A program made the translations under genes and the position numbers. A DNA stretch of 64,000 bases from SAR116 cluster bacterium AG-325-I21 (GTDB taxonomy: Bacteria > Pseudomonadota > Alphaproteobacteria > Puniceispirillales > Puniceispirillaceae). Below, piece by piece: positions 35,789-46,937 of this stretch; within the stretch, counting starts at the first letter, position 1, and each line of letters starts with the position of its first letter. The notes under the pieces were generated by a model, which was given only the letters and a program-made list of their open reading frames with translations, had not been told where the DNA came from and ran no database searches. The stretch covers positions 1 to 64,000 of the forward strand of contig QBYK01000001.1 in assembly GCA_003282865.1 (NCBI GenBank). Direction: 5' to 3'.

Positions 35789-36967
35789 CTAACGGATTGC
35801 TGAGATCAGCGTGTCAACAAGATTGGTTGCCTCCCAGCTAAAGCTGCCTTGTCCAGCTTCACCAGCGAGCCGGCCAAAATGGCCGTAAGCAGAAGTCGGC
35901 GAATAGATTGGCGCATTCATGCCGAGATGCTGGCGAATGCCACGCGGTGTTAAATCCATGCAATCTCGTAGTGCCTCTTGCAACCGGACATCATCGACTT
36001 TGCCAGTACCATGCAAATTCGCATATATTGATACAGGCTCGGCAACTCCGATCGCATAAGCAATTTGAATGGTGCAGCGAGAAGCCAGCCCTGCTGCAAC
36101 AATATTTTTTGCCAGATAGCGGCTAGCATAAGCTGCAGATCTATCTACCTTTGTCGGATCTTTTCCCGAAAATGCACCGCCACCATGGGGGGCAGCCCCG
36201 CCATATGTATCAACAATAATTTTCCTTCCAGTCAAGCCCGCGTCACCATCCGGTCCACCAATCACAAACTGACCAGTTGGGTTTACCAACAAGTCTTCAC
36301 CCTCAACCATCCAGCCAGCTGGGAGCACGTTCGCAATTACCGGTGTCACTAGGTTACGAATATCCGATTGCGTAGCATCAGCATTATGCTGGGTTGAGAG
36401 AACAATCTTATGCGCCCCAGTTGGTAGACCTTGATCATTATAAACAAGGCTAATCTGGCTTTTTGAGTCTGGACCCAAAATCGAGTCCGGATCAGCTTTA
36501 CGCAGCGCCGCCAAATCTTTTAAAATTTGGTGCGAATAATGGATTGCCGCTGGCATTAGAACGTCAGTCTCATCGCAAGCATAGCCAAACATCAAACCCT
36601 GATCGCCAGCGCCTTCATCTTTGTTTTCACCTGAATCAACACCCATCGCAATATCGCTTGATTGCTCATGCAAATAATTTTGCAGTTCAAAATTGGCATG
36701 GTGAAAAGACTCTTGTTCATATCCTATGTCACTCACCGCCGCGCGAACTGCCGGTTCAATCTCTGCCATGATTTGTTCTAATTTGACATCACTGGCGCGC
36801 ACTTCACCAGCAAGAACAAGGCGATTTGTTGTTGCGAGTGCCTCACAAGCAACACGGGCTTCAGGCTCATATTTTAAAAAAAGATCAAGAACTGTATCCG
36901 AAACACGATCGCATACCTTGTCAGGATGGCCTTCGGAAACTGACTCAGAAGTAAAAAGATAGCTCAT
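35789..36967 (-). CDS. metK: S-adenosylmethionine synthetase
   Basis: [58 protein letters not shown]. Confidence 0.98.
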   Translation of the reverse strand: MSYLFTSESVSEGHPDKVCDRVSDTVLDLFLKYEPEARVACEALATTNRLVLAGEVRASDVKLEQIMAEIEPAVRAAVSDIGYEQESFHHANFELQNYLHEQSSDIAMGVDSGENKDEGAGDQGLMFGYACDETDVLMPAAIHYSHQILKDLAALRKADPDSILGPDSKSQISLVYNDQGLPTGAHKIVLSTQHNADATQSDIRNLVTPVIANVLPAGWMVEGEDLLVNPTGQFVIGGPDGDAGLTGRKIIVDTYGGAAPHGGGAFSGKDPTKVDRSAAYASRYLAKNIVAAGLASRCTIQIAYAIGVAEPVSIYANLHGTGKVDDVRLQEALRDCMDLTPRGIRQHLGMNAPIYSPTSAYGHFGRLAGEAGQGSFSWEATNLVDTLISAIR

Positions 36968-36996
36968 GGAATTTTTCCTACATCAACGTAATGTAT

Positions 36997-38532
36997 CTAT
37001 TGCCTCATAGCATAAACCAGGTCAACCCATGCAGCACTTAGAAACATCAAAATCAACAAACAAAAAAAACCAGCATTTCCAAAACGAGCAAAGGGTGGCG
37101 GCGGGATAGCTTCTGGCACGACTAAATCAAGTGCACCGCTTTCGCCTAGTGGAATTGAACCAAGAACACGACCATAGGGGTCAAATCCGGCGGTAATTCC
37201 CGTATTCGCAACCCGAAACAACGGCACTCCTTCTTCCACAGCCCGCATTTGCGCCTGAACAAGATGCTGCCATGGGCCAGCACTGGCTCCAAACCAAGCA
37301 TCATTTGTGATATTCACCATCAAATCAGGGCGCCCAGCAAGAGAAAGCACCTCGCCCGAAAAGATCACCTCATAACAAATCAACAGTTGCATTTTACCAA
37401 TGCCCTCAAGCTGCATTAAGGTATTATTCTGGCCAGCCGAAAAATCAACCGCACCAACAATTGGGTAGAGGAACGGCAGCCATTTTCGGAAGGGTATGTA
37501 TTCACCAAAGGGCACCAAATGACGTTTGTCATAAATGCCCTTTGTCTTTCCATCATGATTGAGCATTATAGCCGAATTTAGCAAGGTTTTGTCAGCGCCA
37601 AAACGAGGGATACCTGTAATCAAAGTCCCCTTTTTACTTGTCGCCTCACGAACTGTTTTATCCAGCAATGCGGCATTACGACTCGCAAATCCAGTAAAAG
37701 CTGTTTCGGGCCAAATCACCAATTTAGGCTCCAGCCCATTTGGCCGTGATAAATTTACCAGCTGATCAAGATGATTTTGTCGATTTGAACGGTCCCATTT
37801 TTCAGCTTGCGGAATTGCTGGCTGTACAAGCCGAACAACCGGTCCAGCATTTGATGGGGACACAAGGACCGGCGCCCCAGCAAGCCTTATGGCCCCGGCC
37901 GCAGCCAATATGATTGGCAATGTAATAGCGATAATAGAAAAACGCCTTTGACCAAGCGCCCATAAAACTGGCGCGGCAGCAAACGCCAAAGCAATAATAC
38001 AAAGCCCGTACACACCAATAAAGCTTGCAGCCTGCATACTCGCTAGATCAACCGCAAAAAGGCTACCAGTCAAATTCCATGGAAACCCAGTGGCTACGAA
38101 GCCCCGAGCCCACTCACTAAGGCTCAGAAATATCAATAGCCATAAAATACGGGCTAAGGGGTGTTTTCCTAATGAAAAAGACAAAGCCCCTGCAATGGCC
38201 CAGAAACTGGCCAGAGTCAGCGCCAGCGCCAATGCCATAAGGGGCATGAGGAACCAATTGGAAGGCACATTGACAATTAGTGAGTTTGACACCCAATAAG
38301 TTGATGCCAAAAACCAACCAAGACCAGCCGCCGCAAAGATCGCCGCTGCCTCTCGCCAACTTTGCGCCCCTATGTAACCAAGGAACGGGATCGAGAGGGC
38401 AAAAATGGCGGGAAGCAAAAACAACGGCGGCAAAGACAAGCTCGCAACCGCGCCAGCCAGCATATGCCAAAAAAGCGGGTTAATTATTAAGTTATTCTTG
38501 CTTGGCTGAACTAGGAACACGCGGCAACCCAC
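36997..38532 (-). CDS. lnt: apolipoprotein N-acyltransferase
   Basis: Multi-TM plus nitrilase domain: LVIWPETAF, YDKRHLVPFGEYIPFR, MQLLICYEVIF, ITNDAWFG. Confidence 0.96.
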   Translation of the reverse strand: MGCRVFLVQPSKNNLIINPLFWHMLAGAVASLSLPPLFLLPAIFALSIPFLGYIGAQSWREAAAIFAAAGLGWFLASTYWVSNSLIVNVPSNWFLMPLMALALALTLASFWAIAGALSFSLGKHPLARILWLLIFLSLSEWARGFVATGFPWNLTGSLFAVDLASMQAASFIGVYGLCIIALAFAAAPVLWALGQRRFSIIAITLPIILAAAGAIRLAGAPVLVSPSNAGPVVRLVQPAIPQAEKWDRSNRQNHLDQLVNLSRPNGLEPKLVIWPETAFTGFASRNAALLDKTVREATSKKGTLITGIPRFGADKTLLNSAIMLNHDGKTKGIYDKRHLVPFGEYIPFRKWLPFLYPIVGAVDFSAGQNNTLMQLEGIGKMQLLICYEVIFSGEVLSLAGRPDLMVNITNDAWFGASAGPWQHLVQAQMRAVEEGVPLFRVANTGITAGFDPYGRVLGSIPLGESGALDLVVPEAIPPPPFARFGNAGFFCLLILMFLSAAWVDLVYAMRQ

Positions 38533-39337
38533 GAAGTTTTAATAAAATGATTCGGCGCGGATCACCCTCTAGAATCTCAAATTGGACTCCGGCCCGATGC
38601 CGTACAACCTCGCCATGGCCCGGCACACGCCCAGCAAGCGAAAATACCAGTCCACCAAGAGTATCAATTTCATCGCGCTCATGATCATCCAACAAAGGCC
38701 CAGTGATGGCTTCAAGCGTTTCAACTTCGAAGCGAGCATCAGCAATGGCGGTACCATCACCGTTCTGATCAAAACGCAATTGTGCGGTCGTGTCATGCTC
38801 ATCTTCAATCTCGCCAACGATTTCTTCAACCAGATCTTCGATGGTGATCAAGCCATCAACACCACCAAACTCATCCACAACCAAAGCTAGGTGGCGACGG
38901 CGTAATCGCATTTCGTGCAGCAAATCCAAAAGGCGGATAGTGGGAGAGATAAACAATGCCGGTCTTAACAGACTGTCAACCGCAGGTGTTTGATCATTCC
39001 GAAGATTCGCGAATAGATCCTTTATATGAATAATACCCGCAACATCATCCAGGGTGTCACGGTATACCGGAACACGGCTATGATTGGCATCGCTCATCTG
39101 CTGGATAATGTCATCAAAACCATCGGCGAGCGCTACCGAGACAATATCTGCCCGTGGCACCATTACATCCGCAGCGGTAGTGTCTCGCAGACCTAAAAAA
39201 TTTTGCAGCAACGTACCTTCATGGCTGTCAAAGCTGGCCTTGTCATCGAGTGACTCTTGCAGCAATTCAGTCAGTTCTTCACGGCGCGATGCGGGACGGG
39301 CAAATATAGGAAAGAATTTACCGAGAAATGAGATCAT
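38492..39337 (-). CDS. CBS-domain CorC/HlyC-family protein
   Basis: VMVPRADIVSV, SRVPVYRDTLDDVAGIIHIKDLF, DEFGGVDGLITIEDLVEEIVGEI. Confidence 0.94.
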   Translation of the reverse strand: MISFLGKFFPIFARPASRREELTELLQESLDDKASFDSHEGTLLQNFLGLRDTTAADVMVPRADIVSVALADGFDDIIQQMSDANHSRVPVYRDTLDDVAGIIHIKDLFANLRNDQTPAVDSLLRPALFISPTIRLLDLLHEMRLRRRHLALVVDEFGGVDGLITIEDLVEEIVGEIEDEHDTTAQLRFDQNGDGTAIADARFEVETLEAITGPLLDDHERDEIDTLGGLVFSLAGRVPGHGEVVRHRAGVQFEILEGDPRRIILLKLRGLPRVPSSAKQE

Positions 39338-39945
39338 TATTCAATCTCCCACATACCAAAAACCGGATGATCATTATGATAAGGGTTGGCAATTTTCATC
39401 TGCGCCAGAAGGTCAATTTCCAGCCCTTCCATTTCCGCGGCAAGACTATCTTCCTCATGGTCATAGCCTATTAGATGCAGCACACCATGGGTAAACAAAT
39501 GAAGTAGATGATCGCCTGCCGTAATGCCCATCTTACTAGACTCGCGCACGACGCTTTCAGCAGCAATCGCAATATCGCCAATCGTCACCTCCTCATCTGG
39601 TATGTCATCGGCTCGCTGCAGATCACCGCCAAGAGGAAACGACAGAACGTTCGTAGCCTTGTCAACCCCGCGGTAAATTTTGTTCATCACGCGCATATCT
39701 TCATCATTACAAAGCAAAAGGCTGACCCGTTGCGGATCAAGTGATAGACGAACTGCGATATGATCGAGCATTGCAGGACCACGCTCTTTTAAATCATCAA
39801 CGAGATGCGTATTCCAGCTTTCAGCAACAATAGTTATATCAATCAATGCGCCATTGTCGGATAGCCATTCTTCACTCAAAAAGCGTTCGTTCTCTATACT
39901 GTCAGGCTCCAGAGTGGCATCGCCTTTATGCATTTTCCGCGCCAT
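39337..39945 (-). CDS. ybeY: endoribonuclease/rRNA maturation factor YbeY
   Basis: ATNVLSFPLG, GDIAIAAESV, HLFTHGVLHLIGYDHEED. Confidence 0.96.
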   Translation of the reverse strand: MARKMHKGDATLEPDSIENERFLSEEWLSDNGALIDITIVAESWNTHLVDDLKERGPAMLDHIAVRLSLDPQRVSLLLCNDEDMRVMNKIYRGVDKATNVLSFPLGGDLQRADDIPDEEVTIGDIAIAAESVVRESSKMGITAGDHLLHLFTHGVLHLIGYDHEEDSLAAEMEGLEIDLLAQMKIANPYHNDHPVFGMWEIE

Positions 39946-40027
39946 AAGCTATTTTCATTCCTGATTTAATCATTACGCGCCAAACATCACGCCTGTCTCG
40001 TTTCTATTTCTGCGTATTCTGCTCAGT

Positions 40028-40996
40028 TTACCCAACTTCATAAGCTTGCAAAATACGCGCCACCACCGGATGACGAATCACATCCTCGCCCGAGAGATGA
40101 ATAATGCCAACACCCATGATATTGTCCAAAAGCTTTACCGCTTCGGCTAGGCCTGATGGCTGAGCTACTGGCAAATCAATTTGGCTTAAATCACCAGTTA
40201 TCACCATATGAGAGTTCTGCCCGAGGCGGGTTAGCACCATTTTCATTTGCACCGGTGTAGTATTTTGTGCTTCGTCAATAATCACGTGCGCCGATGTCAG
40301 GGTCCGGCCGCGCATGAAGGCCAATGGCGCAATCTCAATTTCACCGCTCGCGAGCATACGATCAACCTTATCAGCAGGCATCATATCATAAAGCGCATCA
40401 TAAAGCGGGCGCAAATAAGGGTCGACCTTTTCCTTCATATCGCCCGGCAAAAATCCAAGCCTTTCTCCCGCCTCAACAGCTGGCCGCGATAGGATTATAC
40501 GTTCAACCTCGCGCTTTTTCAGGGCTTCGACTGCGCGCGCAACGGCCAAGTAGGTTTTGCCTGTTCCTGCAGGCCCAAGCCCAAAGACAACTTCATTATC
40601 GCGCAGTAATCTCAAATAGTCATTCTGACCTTTGGTTTTGGCGACGATTTTTTTTTTCCAAGTTTCAAAAGATTCAGCCGCCAAAACAGCTTCAGCATCA
40701 TGCCCATTAACCACCCATCTCAGCGCGTCATCAACCATGGATTGATCAATTCCATCCCAGCCGGCATCTCGACAAGTTTCAAGAATACGTTTATACAAAT
40801 TTTCAATGACAGTTCGAGCTGTATTAGTGGCTTTGGCCGCGCCAGAAATTTTGATGCTATTACCAAATGAATCCAGCGTTACATCAAGCGATTTTTCAAT
40901 CTGAGCAAGATGCTGGTTATGTTCGCCTGACAATATTGCAAGGATGTCATTATCCTCAAATTCTATTTGAATATTATTAGCCTTTGCTGCCTTCAC
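40028..40996 (-). CDS. PhoH-family ATPase
   Basis: [59 protein letters not shown]. Confidence 0.96.
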   Translation of the reverse strand: MKAAKANNIQIEFEDNDILAILSGEHNQHLAQIEKSLDVTLDSFGNSIKISGAAKATNTARTVIENLYKRILETCRDAGWDGIDQSMVDDALRWVVNGHDAEAVLAAESFETWKKKIVAKTKGQNDYLRLLRDNEVVFGLGPAGTGKTYLAVARAVEALKKREVERIILSRPAVEAGERLGFLPGDMKEKVDPYLRPLYDALYDMMPADKVDRMLASGEIEIAPLAFMRGRTLTSAHVIIDEAQNTTPVQMKMVLTRLGQNSHMVITGDLSQIDLPVAQPSGLAEAVKLLDNIMGVGIIHLSGEDVIRHPVVARILQAYEVG

Positions 40997-42369
40997 ACTG
41001 CCACCTTCAGATTAATTATTTCGCCCGTCATGCTATTCTGGCGCGCCGCTGACAGACGGCAGGACACAATTTGACCAATCTGATCGGCTTCCCCAATAAA
41101 ATTAACAGCCTGCATATAAGGGCTACGGCCGGCCATTTGCCCAACACGGCCACCAGCACGTTCAACCAAAACGTCAACCAGTTTACCCTCCGTGTTTTTG
41201 TTAAAAGAAAATTGCTGAGCATTTAGCAATTGTTGCAAGCTTTCAAGCCGTTCAGATTTAACCGCCTCGGGCACCTGTTTTTCAACATTGGCCGCAGGAG
41301 TTCCGGGGCGTGGGCTGTATTTGAATGAATAGGCAGAAGCATATCCAACTTTACTGATAAGTGCCAGCGTATCAGTAAAATCTTGATCACTTTCCCCGGG
41401 GAAGCCAACGATGAAGTCACCCGAAATGGCAATATCAGGGCGAACTGTACGCAGTTTGTCAATTACCGCCAGATAAATATCGCGTGTATGGCGGCGGTTC
41501 ATTTCCTGCAAAATATGATTCGAACCTGATTGAATAGGCAAATGCAGATACGGCATTAATTGTGGTACATTACCATGCGCTGCAATTAGTTCATCATCCA
41601 TGTCTAGCGGATGCGATGTGGTGTAACGAATGCGTTCTAGCCCGTCAATCTCGGCAAGCGCACGGATTAATCGGCCAAGGCTCCAAACTCCCCCAAAGCC
41701 ACTGTCGCCATGATAGGCATTTACATTCTGTCCCAACAAAGTCAATTCACGCGTGCCACTGGCGACCAACCGTCTGGCCTCATCGAGAACCTTTGTTGCA
41801 GGACGCGAAAATTCCGAACCACGTGTATAGGGCACAACACAAAAAGCACAGAATTTATCGCAGCCTTCTTGAACACTCAGAAACGCCGCTGGACCGCGTG
41901 GTTCATGCTCTCCCGGCAGACAATCAAATTTCACCTCTTTAGGAAAATCAGTATCGATAATTCGGTTGCGGCTTGATGGGTCAATCTGACTCACTAGTTC
42001 AGGCAGACGGTGATAAGTTTGCGGCCCAACGACAATATCAACCCAAGGGGCACGTCGGGTAATTTCCTCACCCTCAGCTTGGGCCACACATCCAGCAACC
42101 GCAATGGTCATGCATCGCCCCTGTTGGTCAGCAACGCGTTCCTTCAGCTGGCGCAACCTCCCCAGCTCGGAAAACACCTTTTCCGACGCTTTTTCACGGA
42201 TATGGCAAGTATTTAAGATCACCATATCGGCCCCGTCAACAATATCAGTTGGCGCGTAACCAAGCGGGGCTAAAACATCCGCCATCCGGTCAGAATCATA
42301 AACATTCATCTGACAACCATATGTTTTGATGTAGAGTTTTTTAGTCAAGAGAGCTTTGTCACATTTCAC
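40993..42369 (-). CDS. miaB: tRNA-2-methylthio-N6-dimethylallyladenosine synthase
   Basis: [37 protein letters not shown] radical-SAM CxxxCxxC, TRAM domain. Confidence 0.97.
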   Translation of the reverse strand: MKCDKALLTKKLYIKTYGCQMNVYDSDRMADVLAPLGYAPTDIVDGADMVILNTCHIREKASEKVFSELGRLRQLKERVADQQGRCMTIAVAGCVAQAEGEEITRRAPWVDIVVGPQTYHRLPELVSQIDPSSRNRIIDTDFPKEVKFDCLPGEHEPRGPAAFLSVQEGCDKFCAFCVVPYTRGSEFSRPATKVLDEARRLVASGTRELTLLGQNVNAYHGDSGFGGVWSLGRLIRALAEIDGLERIRYTTSHPLDMDDELIAAHGNVPQLMPYLHLPIQSGSNHILQEMNRRHTRDIYLAVIDKLRTVRPDIAISGDFIVGFPGESDQDFTDTLALISKVGYASAYSFKYSPRPGTPAANVEKQVPEAVKSERLESLQQLLNAQQFSFNKNTEGKLVDVLVERAGGRVGQMAGRSPYMQAVNFIGEADQIGQIVSCRLSAARQNSMTGEIINLKVAV

Positions 42370-42428
42370 TAGGGCTAATCTATGCCTTCTTTTTACCGCC
42401 TAGACGTAAAGTTGGTCAAGAAAAAGCC

Positions 42429-42911
42429 TCAATCAATCGACCGCCTCATCATAATTGCGTCACAATCACCATCTGTACGTTTGTAATAGGAAGGCCGGTG
42501 CCCAAATTCAGCAAATCCATGACGATGATAAAGCGTCAATGCTGACACATTATCAGCGGCCACCTCCAGAAACACAACTTTTATATCTTGAGCGGCAGTA
42601 TAGGCCAAAAAATGACCCAGCAACCTATCTCCACGACCGCATTTCTGGCGCTCTGCACTTACCGCAATCGACAAAATTTCCGCCTCATCCACAGTTATCA
42701 TGGCAAGCAGATAGCCAGCAAGATTACCAAGCATGTCGAGATTATTCGGCTTGAGCGCGGTGTTTGGAATATTTGCGTCATCGACAAACCCACAAAAAGC
42801 CCGCACTTTCATAAGATTTAATAAACGCCCACAGTCAAGCGCCATATTGAAGGTTTGTGTCTCAATTGCGGCAATGGCTTCGCAATCACCTGTTCGTATG
42901 GCTCTTATCAT
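42429..42911 (-). CDS. rimI: ribosomal-protein-alanine N-acetyltransferase (GNAT)
   Basis: VFLEVAADNVSALTLYHRHGFAEFGHRPSYYKR; likely Met start 42911; overlaps tsaB end. Confidence 0.88.
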   Translation of the reverse strand: MIRAIRTGDCEAIAAIETQTFNMALDCGRLLNLMKVRAFCGFVDDANIPNTALKPNNLDMLGNLAGYLLAMITVDEAEILSIAVSAERQKCGRGDRLLGHFLAYTAAQDIKVVFLEVAADNVSALTLYHRHGFAEFGHRPSYYKRTDGDCDAIMMRRSID

Positions 42912-43641
42912 GTCGTGAGCTACTTTTTTTTGGGCCGAGGCGCGGATCGGCAAGATAAAGCGGAATTAGTGGCGGAAAATCGCCAAGCAGTATTTTTTTG
43001 GCGGCCAACGTTGCAATCATACCCGCATCAACAATAAATGCATCTTGCTTGTCTTCACGATAAACCGTCGTTGCAGCCAGCCCGTTTGCTGCAAATGCCG
43101 TCTTCGCAGCCAGCACTCCAAATCCTGCAAGCATTAGCCCATCTGCACAGATTGATGCTGGCACCAGAAATGGCAATTGGTCAATCTGAGCCTCAAAAAT
43201 TGTGCCTTGCGGCGTTATGTCACTCGCAAAAAGCTGTGCATACACATTACCGCGGCGGGTGTCAGCAATACATAACACTGGCAAGCCATTTAAAACCCTG
43301 GAAGAAGAAAAAGCTAGCGCCTCGAGTCCAGAGATACCCAGCCCAATTATATCCTGCGCCAAACAAAGGCCTTTCGCGGCTGCCAACGACACTCGGAGAC
43401 CAGTAAATGATCCCGGCCCGCACCCAGCTGCAACATGGCTAAGCCTGGAAAAATCCACCCCAACATTCACCAATGTCCGTATAGCCAAGGGCACCAATTC
43501 CGCTGCTTGACCATAGGGGGCCTCAATCTTTTGCATCGCCACAACAGATCCTTTCACATAAACCGCAACAGATAAAAGTTTTGTGCTGGCTTCAAATGCC
43601 AAAATAACTGGCGCCGTTTGGATGGTGTTAGAACTTTTCAA
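42886..43641 (-). CDS. tsaB: tRNA threonylcarbamoyladenosine biosynthesis protein TsaB
   Basis: ILAFEASTKLLSVAVY, GCGPGSFTGLRVSLAAAKGL. Confidence 0.93.
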   Translation of the reverse strand: MKSSNTIQTAPVILAFEASTKLLSVAVYVKGSVVAMQKIEAPYGQAAELVPLAIRTLVNVGVDFSRLSHVAAGCGPGSFTGLRVSLAAAKGLCLAQDIIGLGISGLEALAFSSSRVLNGLPVLCIADTRRGNVYAQLFASDITPQGTIFEAQIDQLPFLVPASICADGLMLAGFGVLAAKTAFAANGLAATTVYREDKQDAFIVDAGMIATLAAKKILLGDFPPLIPLYLADPRLGPKKSSSRHDKSHTNR

Positions 43642-43776
43642 TTACCTATTCCTTTTTCTATTTAGCGTTTATCGAGTTGCATTACGAACTTAAAACACGT
43701 TAAAACAGATTGAAATATTATCGACTTATTAGGCAGTAAAGTCTGACTTATTTCATTTTTTATTGGAAAATCTGCT

Positions 43777-44859
43777 ATGTCTATCAGTGCCATTTGTAAC
43801 TATCGCAATTATCAAGGTGACTGTTGCTACGATAAGAAAAAGCGCCTGCTGCCGAAATTTCTGACACGGCTTTGCCTAGTGGCTGGCGTGTTTTTTTCAT
43901 CCCTGGGGCATTCCAATGCTGCTGATCATGCTGCTATCTTAATGTATCACCGTTTTGGCGAAGATAAATATCCAAGCACCAATATCCGCCTTGATCAATT
44001 TGATGCGCATCTTGAAAAGCTAGCAAATGGCAATTACAAAATTTTACCCTTAGCCAAAATTATACGCTATATGCAAGATGGGACTGAGCTTCCTGATCGT
44101 ACAGTGGCGATTACAATTGATGATGCCTACTTATCTGTTTTTACCGAAGCTTGGCCAAGGCTAAAAGCAAAAGGCTTTCCATTCACCGTTTTTGTGGCCA
44201 CCGATCCAGTAGATAAGCGGCATCCAAACTATATGACTTGGGACCAGCTTCGCCAATTGCAGGCAAATGGAATTGGCATTGGCAGCCAGACCAAATCCCA
44301 CCCCCATATGCATCAGATTAATCGTGCTGAAATAGATGCAGAATTATCTCACTCTAACCAGCGGTTTCTTCAAGAGCTTGGGCTGCGGCCGGCGTTATTT
44401 GCCTATCCTTACGGTGAGTATAATCTCGTAGTAATTGAACGGGTGAAAGCAGCCGGATTTACTGCCGCTTTTGGCCAGAATTCGGGTATTGCCCATGGAT
44501 TCGATGGATTTTTTGAATTGCCACGCTTTGCCTTCAGTGAAAAATATGGCGCTATGGATAGACTTACACTAGCAATTGATGGGTTACCACTGAAGGTCAA
44601 TCAGATTTTGCCAGCTGATGTAGTTATAAACACAAACCCACCTGCCTTGGGCTTCACACTTGTTCAAGAAATTGCTGATAACAGGCAATTACGTTGTTTC
44701 AATAGCACCTATGGCAAGCTAAGTGTAGATCGCATCGGGCCTCGCGCAGAAGTACGCTTTCCGGGAAAGTTACCATCTGGACGGGCAAGGGTAAATTGCA
44801 CTATGCCGGGCCCAGATGGTCGTTGGCGTTGGTTTGGCAAACAGTTCCTTGTTCCCTGA
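43777..44859 (+). CDS. secreted polysaccharide deacetylase-family protein
   Basis: Signal-like N-terminus; ILMYHRFGE, VAITIDDAYLSVFTEAWPRLKAKGFPFTVFV, SHPHMH NodB-like motifs. Confidence 0.9.
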   Translation: MSISAICNYRNYQGDCCYDKKKRLLPKFLTRLCLVAGVFFSSLGHSNAADHAAILMYHRFGEDKYPSTNIRLDQFDAHLEKLANGNYKILPLAKIIRYMQDGTELPDRTVAITIDDAYLSVFTEAWPRLKAKGFPFTVFVATDPVDKRHPNYMTWDQLRQLQANGIGIGSQTKSHPHMHQINRAEIDAELSHSNQRFLQELGLRPALFAYPYGEYNLVVIERVKAAGFTAAFGQNSGIAHGFDGFFELPRFAFSEKYGAMDRLTLAIDGLPLKVNQILPADVVINTNPPALGFTLVQEIADNRQLRCFNSTYGKLSVDRIGPRAEVRFPGKLPSGRARVNCTMPGPDGRWRWFGKQFLVP

Positions 44860-44914
44860 TCAGATCCCACGTTTATTCAAAGGCATTTCAAAGTAAGTTT
44901 TATCGTGTTAACAA

Positions 44915-46069
44915 TTAATACAAGTAAGCAAGAGCATATCGGTTAAACTGATTTGTACGAATCAAATTTTCAAGCTTAGCGACATAAGCAAAGCCTATTT
45001 CTGCATAGCGATCTAGGTGTTTTACCAGAGTTTTTGTCTTGTTTTCCTTTGGCCCATCATGGAGTGCGGCTCGGGCATTTCTGAAATTCTCATAGTAAGG
45101 ATGTGTATTTAAATTGTGAATGTAAGCACGAACCGAACCAGATAATGTTCCAAAACTGCGAACTACAGCCCGATCGTTCGTTGGTGTCAGGGGCCTTAAT
45201 CCAGCATCTTCACGCCATGCCCATTGTCCAAAAAGCGCATTCCCCTTGATGGCAAAGCGCGACGTCCCCCATCCAGACTCGATGGCCGCTTGCGCCAGTG
45301 CGATTGGCACTGGTATTACATCAGCTCTCCCGAGCAATTGTTTAGTTAGCGTGTTATTATCCTGGCCACTGATTTTTATGTCATAAAGGTATGCCCATTT
45401 CTCTAGGTTGGCGCGATCATCATTCTGATTAGAACGCGCAATGGCATCACGGCGACGCATTACTTCCTCATTTCCTGCCAAAATGAGCGGCAAGGCGATT
45501 TCTAAAAAAGAAGCTTTTTGAGCGGATCCAGATAATGATTGATGTGAGTTTGGGATTTGCCTCACAAAGGTACGGGGAACCATTAATGGAGCAACCCCAG
45601 CGACTTGCTCGGTTGGTTTTGAGTCAACACCTACAGGTTTTAAGCCTTTTGAATTTTTGGAGGGCTTTACTGGTTTAACTGGCTTTGATAATCGCGCCAT
45701 ATCACCGACGGCTGCATCATCAGGCTGGGTAATTACATTCCTTTTTTCGGCAATATCTGGTATGTCCGTTTGCCCTTTTGCGCCTCCACTATCAAGACCT
45801 GCAGTGAAGTTTTTTCCAGGCCTTTCAGCGCTTTTTGGCTGTTCATACATTTTTTTTGAAGCTGGTGTGGAGGGCTCCAAAAACATCATTGAGGGGGCGC
45901 TGCTATCAGCCGTGCCATCAACACGTTCAACCACGATAGGTCGCGGCGCAAAATACTTTGGGGGGGCGAGGTCAAAAAGGCCCGGGCCCATGAAGCCAGC
46001 GCATGCCATGCAGGCAGTAATCATGGCGATCTTTTGGTTAGTGAACCAATTGGAAATCGACGATATCAC
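44915..46069 (-). CDS. Bax-like glucosaminidase-domain protein
   Basis: PIALAQAAIESGWGTSRFAIKGNALFGQWAW, SVRAYIHNLNTHPYYENFRNAR. Confidence 0.9.
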   Translation of the reverse strand: MISSISNWFTNQKIAMITACMACAGFMGPGLFDLAPPKYFAPRPIVVERVDGTADSSAPSMMFLEPSTPASKKMYEQPKSAERPGKNFTAGLDSGGAKGQTDIPDIAEKRNVITQPDDAAVGDMARLSKPVKPVKPSKNSKGLKPVGVDSKPTEQVAGVAPLMVPRTFVRQIPNSHQSLSGSAQKASFLEIALPLILAGNEEVMRRRDAIARSNQNDDRANLEKWAYLYDIKISGQDNNTLTKQLLGRADVIPVPIALAQAAIESGWGTSRFAIKGNALFGQWAWREDAGLRPLTPTNDRAVVRSFGTLSGSVRAYIHNLNTHPYYENFRNARAALHDGPKENKTKTLVKHLDRYAEIGFAYVAKLENLIRTNQFNRYALAYLY

Positions 46070-46136
46070 CCATTAAGCCTTTAAAAATCTGCAGCGAAAA
46101 CTCATTCATCACTAAGTTACTGAGACACAGTCCACC

Positions 46137-46694
46137 TTATATTTCGGCCGCACGAACTTCGCGCACTTCGGGGATGTAGTGGCGCAGCATGTTTTCAATG
46201 CCCATTTTTAAAGTTGCAGTTGAACTAGGACAGCCCTGGCACGCTCCGCGCATTTGTAGCGTCACAATGCCATCGTCAAAGCCTTGAAAAACAATGTCCC
46301 CGCCATCCATGGCAACCGCGGGGCGTACGCGCGAATCCAAAAGCTGTTTGATTTGCTGAACAGTATCACTGTCGCTGCCTTCGGCGTGCGGATCAGCAAT
46401 CTCAGCATCATTTTCAACAACTGGCAAACCGGATGCGAAGTGTTCCATTATTCCAGCAAGAATAGCCGGCTTTAGAGCAAACCAATCGAGTGTTTCAGTC
46501 TTGGTAACGGCCACAAAATCCCCACCAAGAAACACCGCAGTTACTCCATCGATTTGGAATAAGCGGCGTGCCAATGGTGACTTATTAGCCCCGTCACTAT
46601 CGGCAAAGTCTGCAGTTCCCTGTGCCATTACCGGAACGCCAGGAATAAATTTCAATGTTGCCGGGTTCGGCGTATCCTGTGTTTGAATAAACAT
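46137..46694 (-). CDS. NifU/Nfu-type Fe-S scaffold protein
   Basis: Nfu N-domain MFIQTQDTPNPATLKFIPG and C-domain VRPAVAMDGGDIVFQGF...MRGACQGCPSSTATLK. Confidence 0.96.
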   Translation of the reverse strand: MFIQTQDTPNPATLKFIPGVPVMAQGTADFADSDGANKSPLARRLFQIDGVTAVFLGGDFVAVTKTETLDWFALKPAILAGIMEHFASGLPVVENDAEIADPHAEGSDSDTVQQIKQLLDSRVRPAVAMDGGDIVFQGFDDGIVTLQMRGACQGCPSSTATLKMGIENMLRHYIPEVREVRAAEI

Positions 46695-46723
46695 TTAATC
46701 AGTCCTTTTCACTACAAACAGTT

Positions 46724-46749
46724 GTTCATAAATTGGGCGGCTTATGAAC
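46724..46749. promoter_or_regulatory. inverted repeat GTTCATAA-10 nt-TTATGAAC upstream of nfu
   Basis: Perfect 8-bp arms ~30 nt upstream of the nfu start; a palindrome AGTATATACT follows at 46751-46760. Confidence 0.4.
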
Positions 46750-46937
46750 CAGTATATACTCAACGAATGCAAACGTCTTCCCACGTGGCCTTGCCGCGTT
46801 AATAGTGTGTTGGCATAAAATGCACAGCAATTATACCCCTATGATATTGGCATTTGTGCAAAACTACGCAACCCATTGTTAATAGTAATATCGCACATCT
46901 TCGCTAATCTGGCTAGTAACCTGACCCTTGGCCTCGC

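Noticed and set aside
36968-36996. Possible SAM riboswitch ahead of metK
   Set aside because: The lnt-metK gap is only ~29 nt, too short to hold a known SAM riboswitch.
41562-41942. 126-aa plus-strand ORF inside miaB
   Set aside because: Antisense to strongly conserved miaB, His/Gln/Leu-rich noise-like composition.
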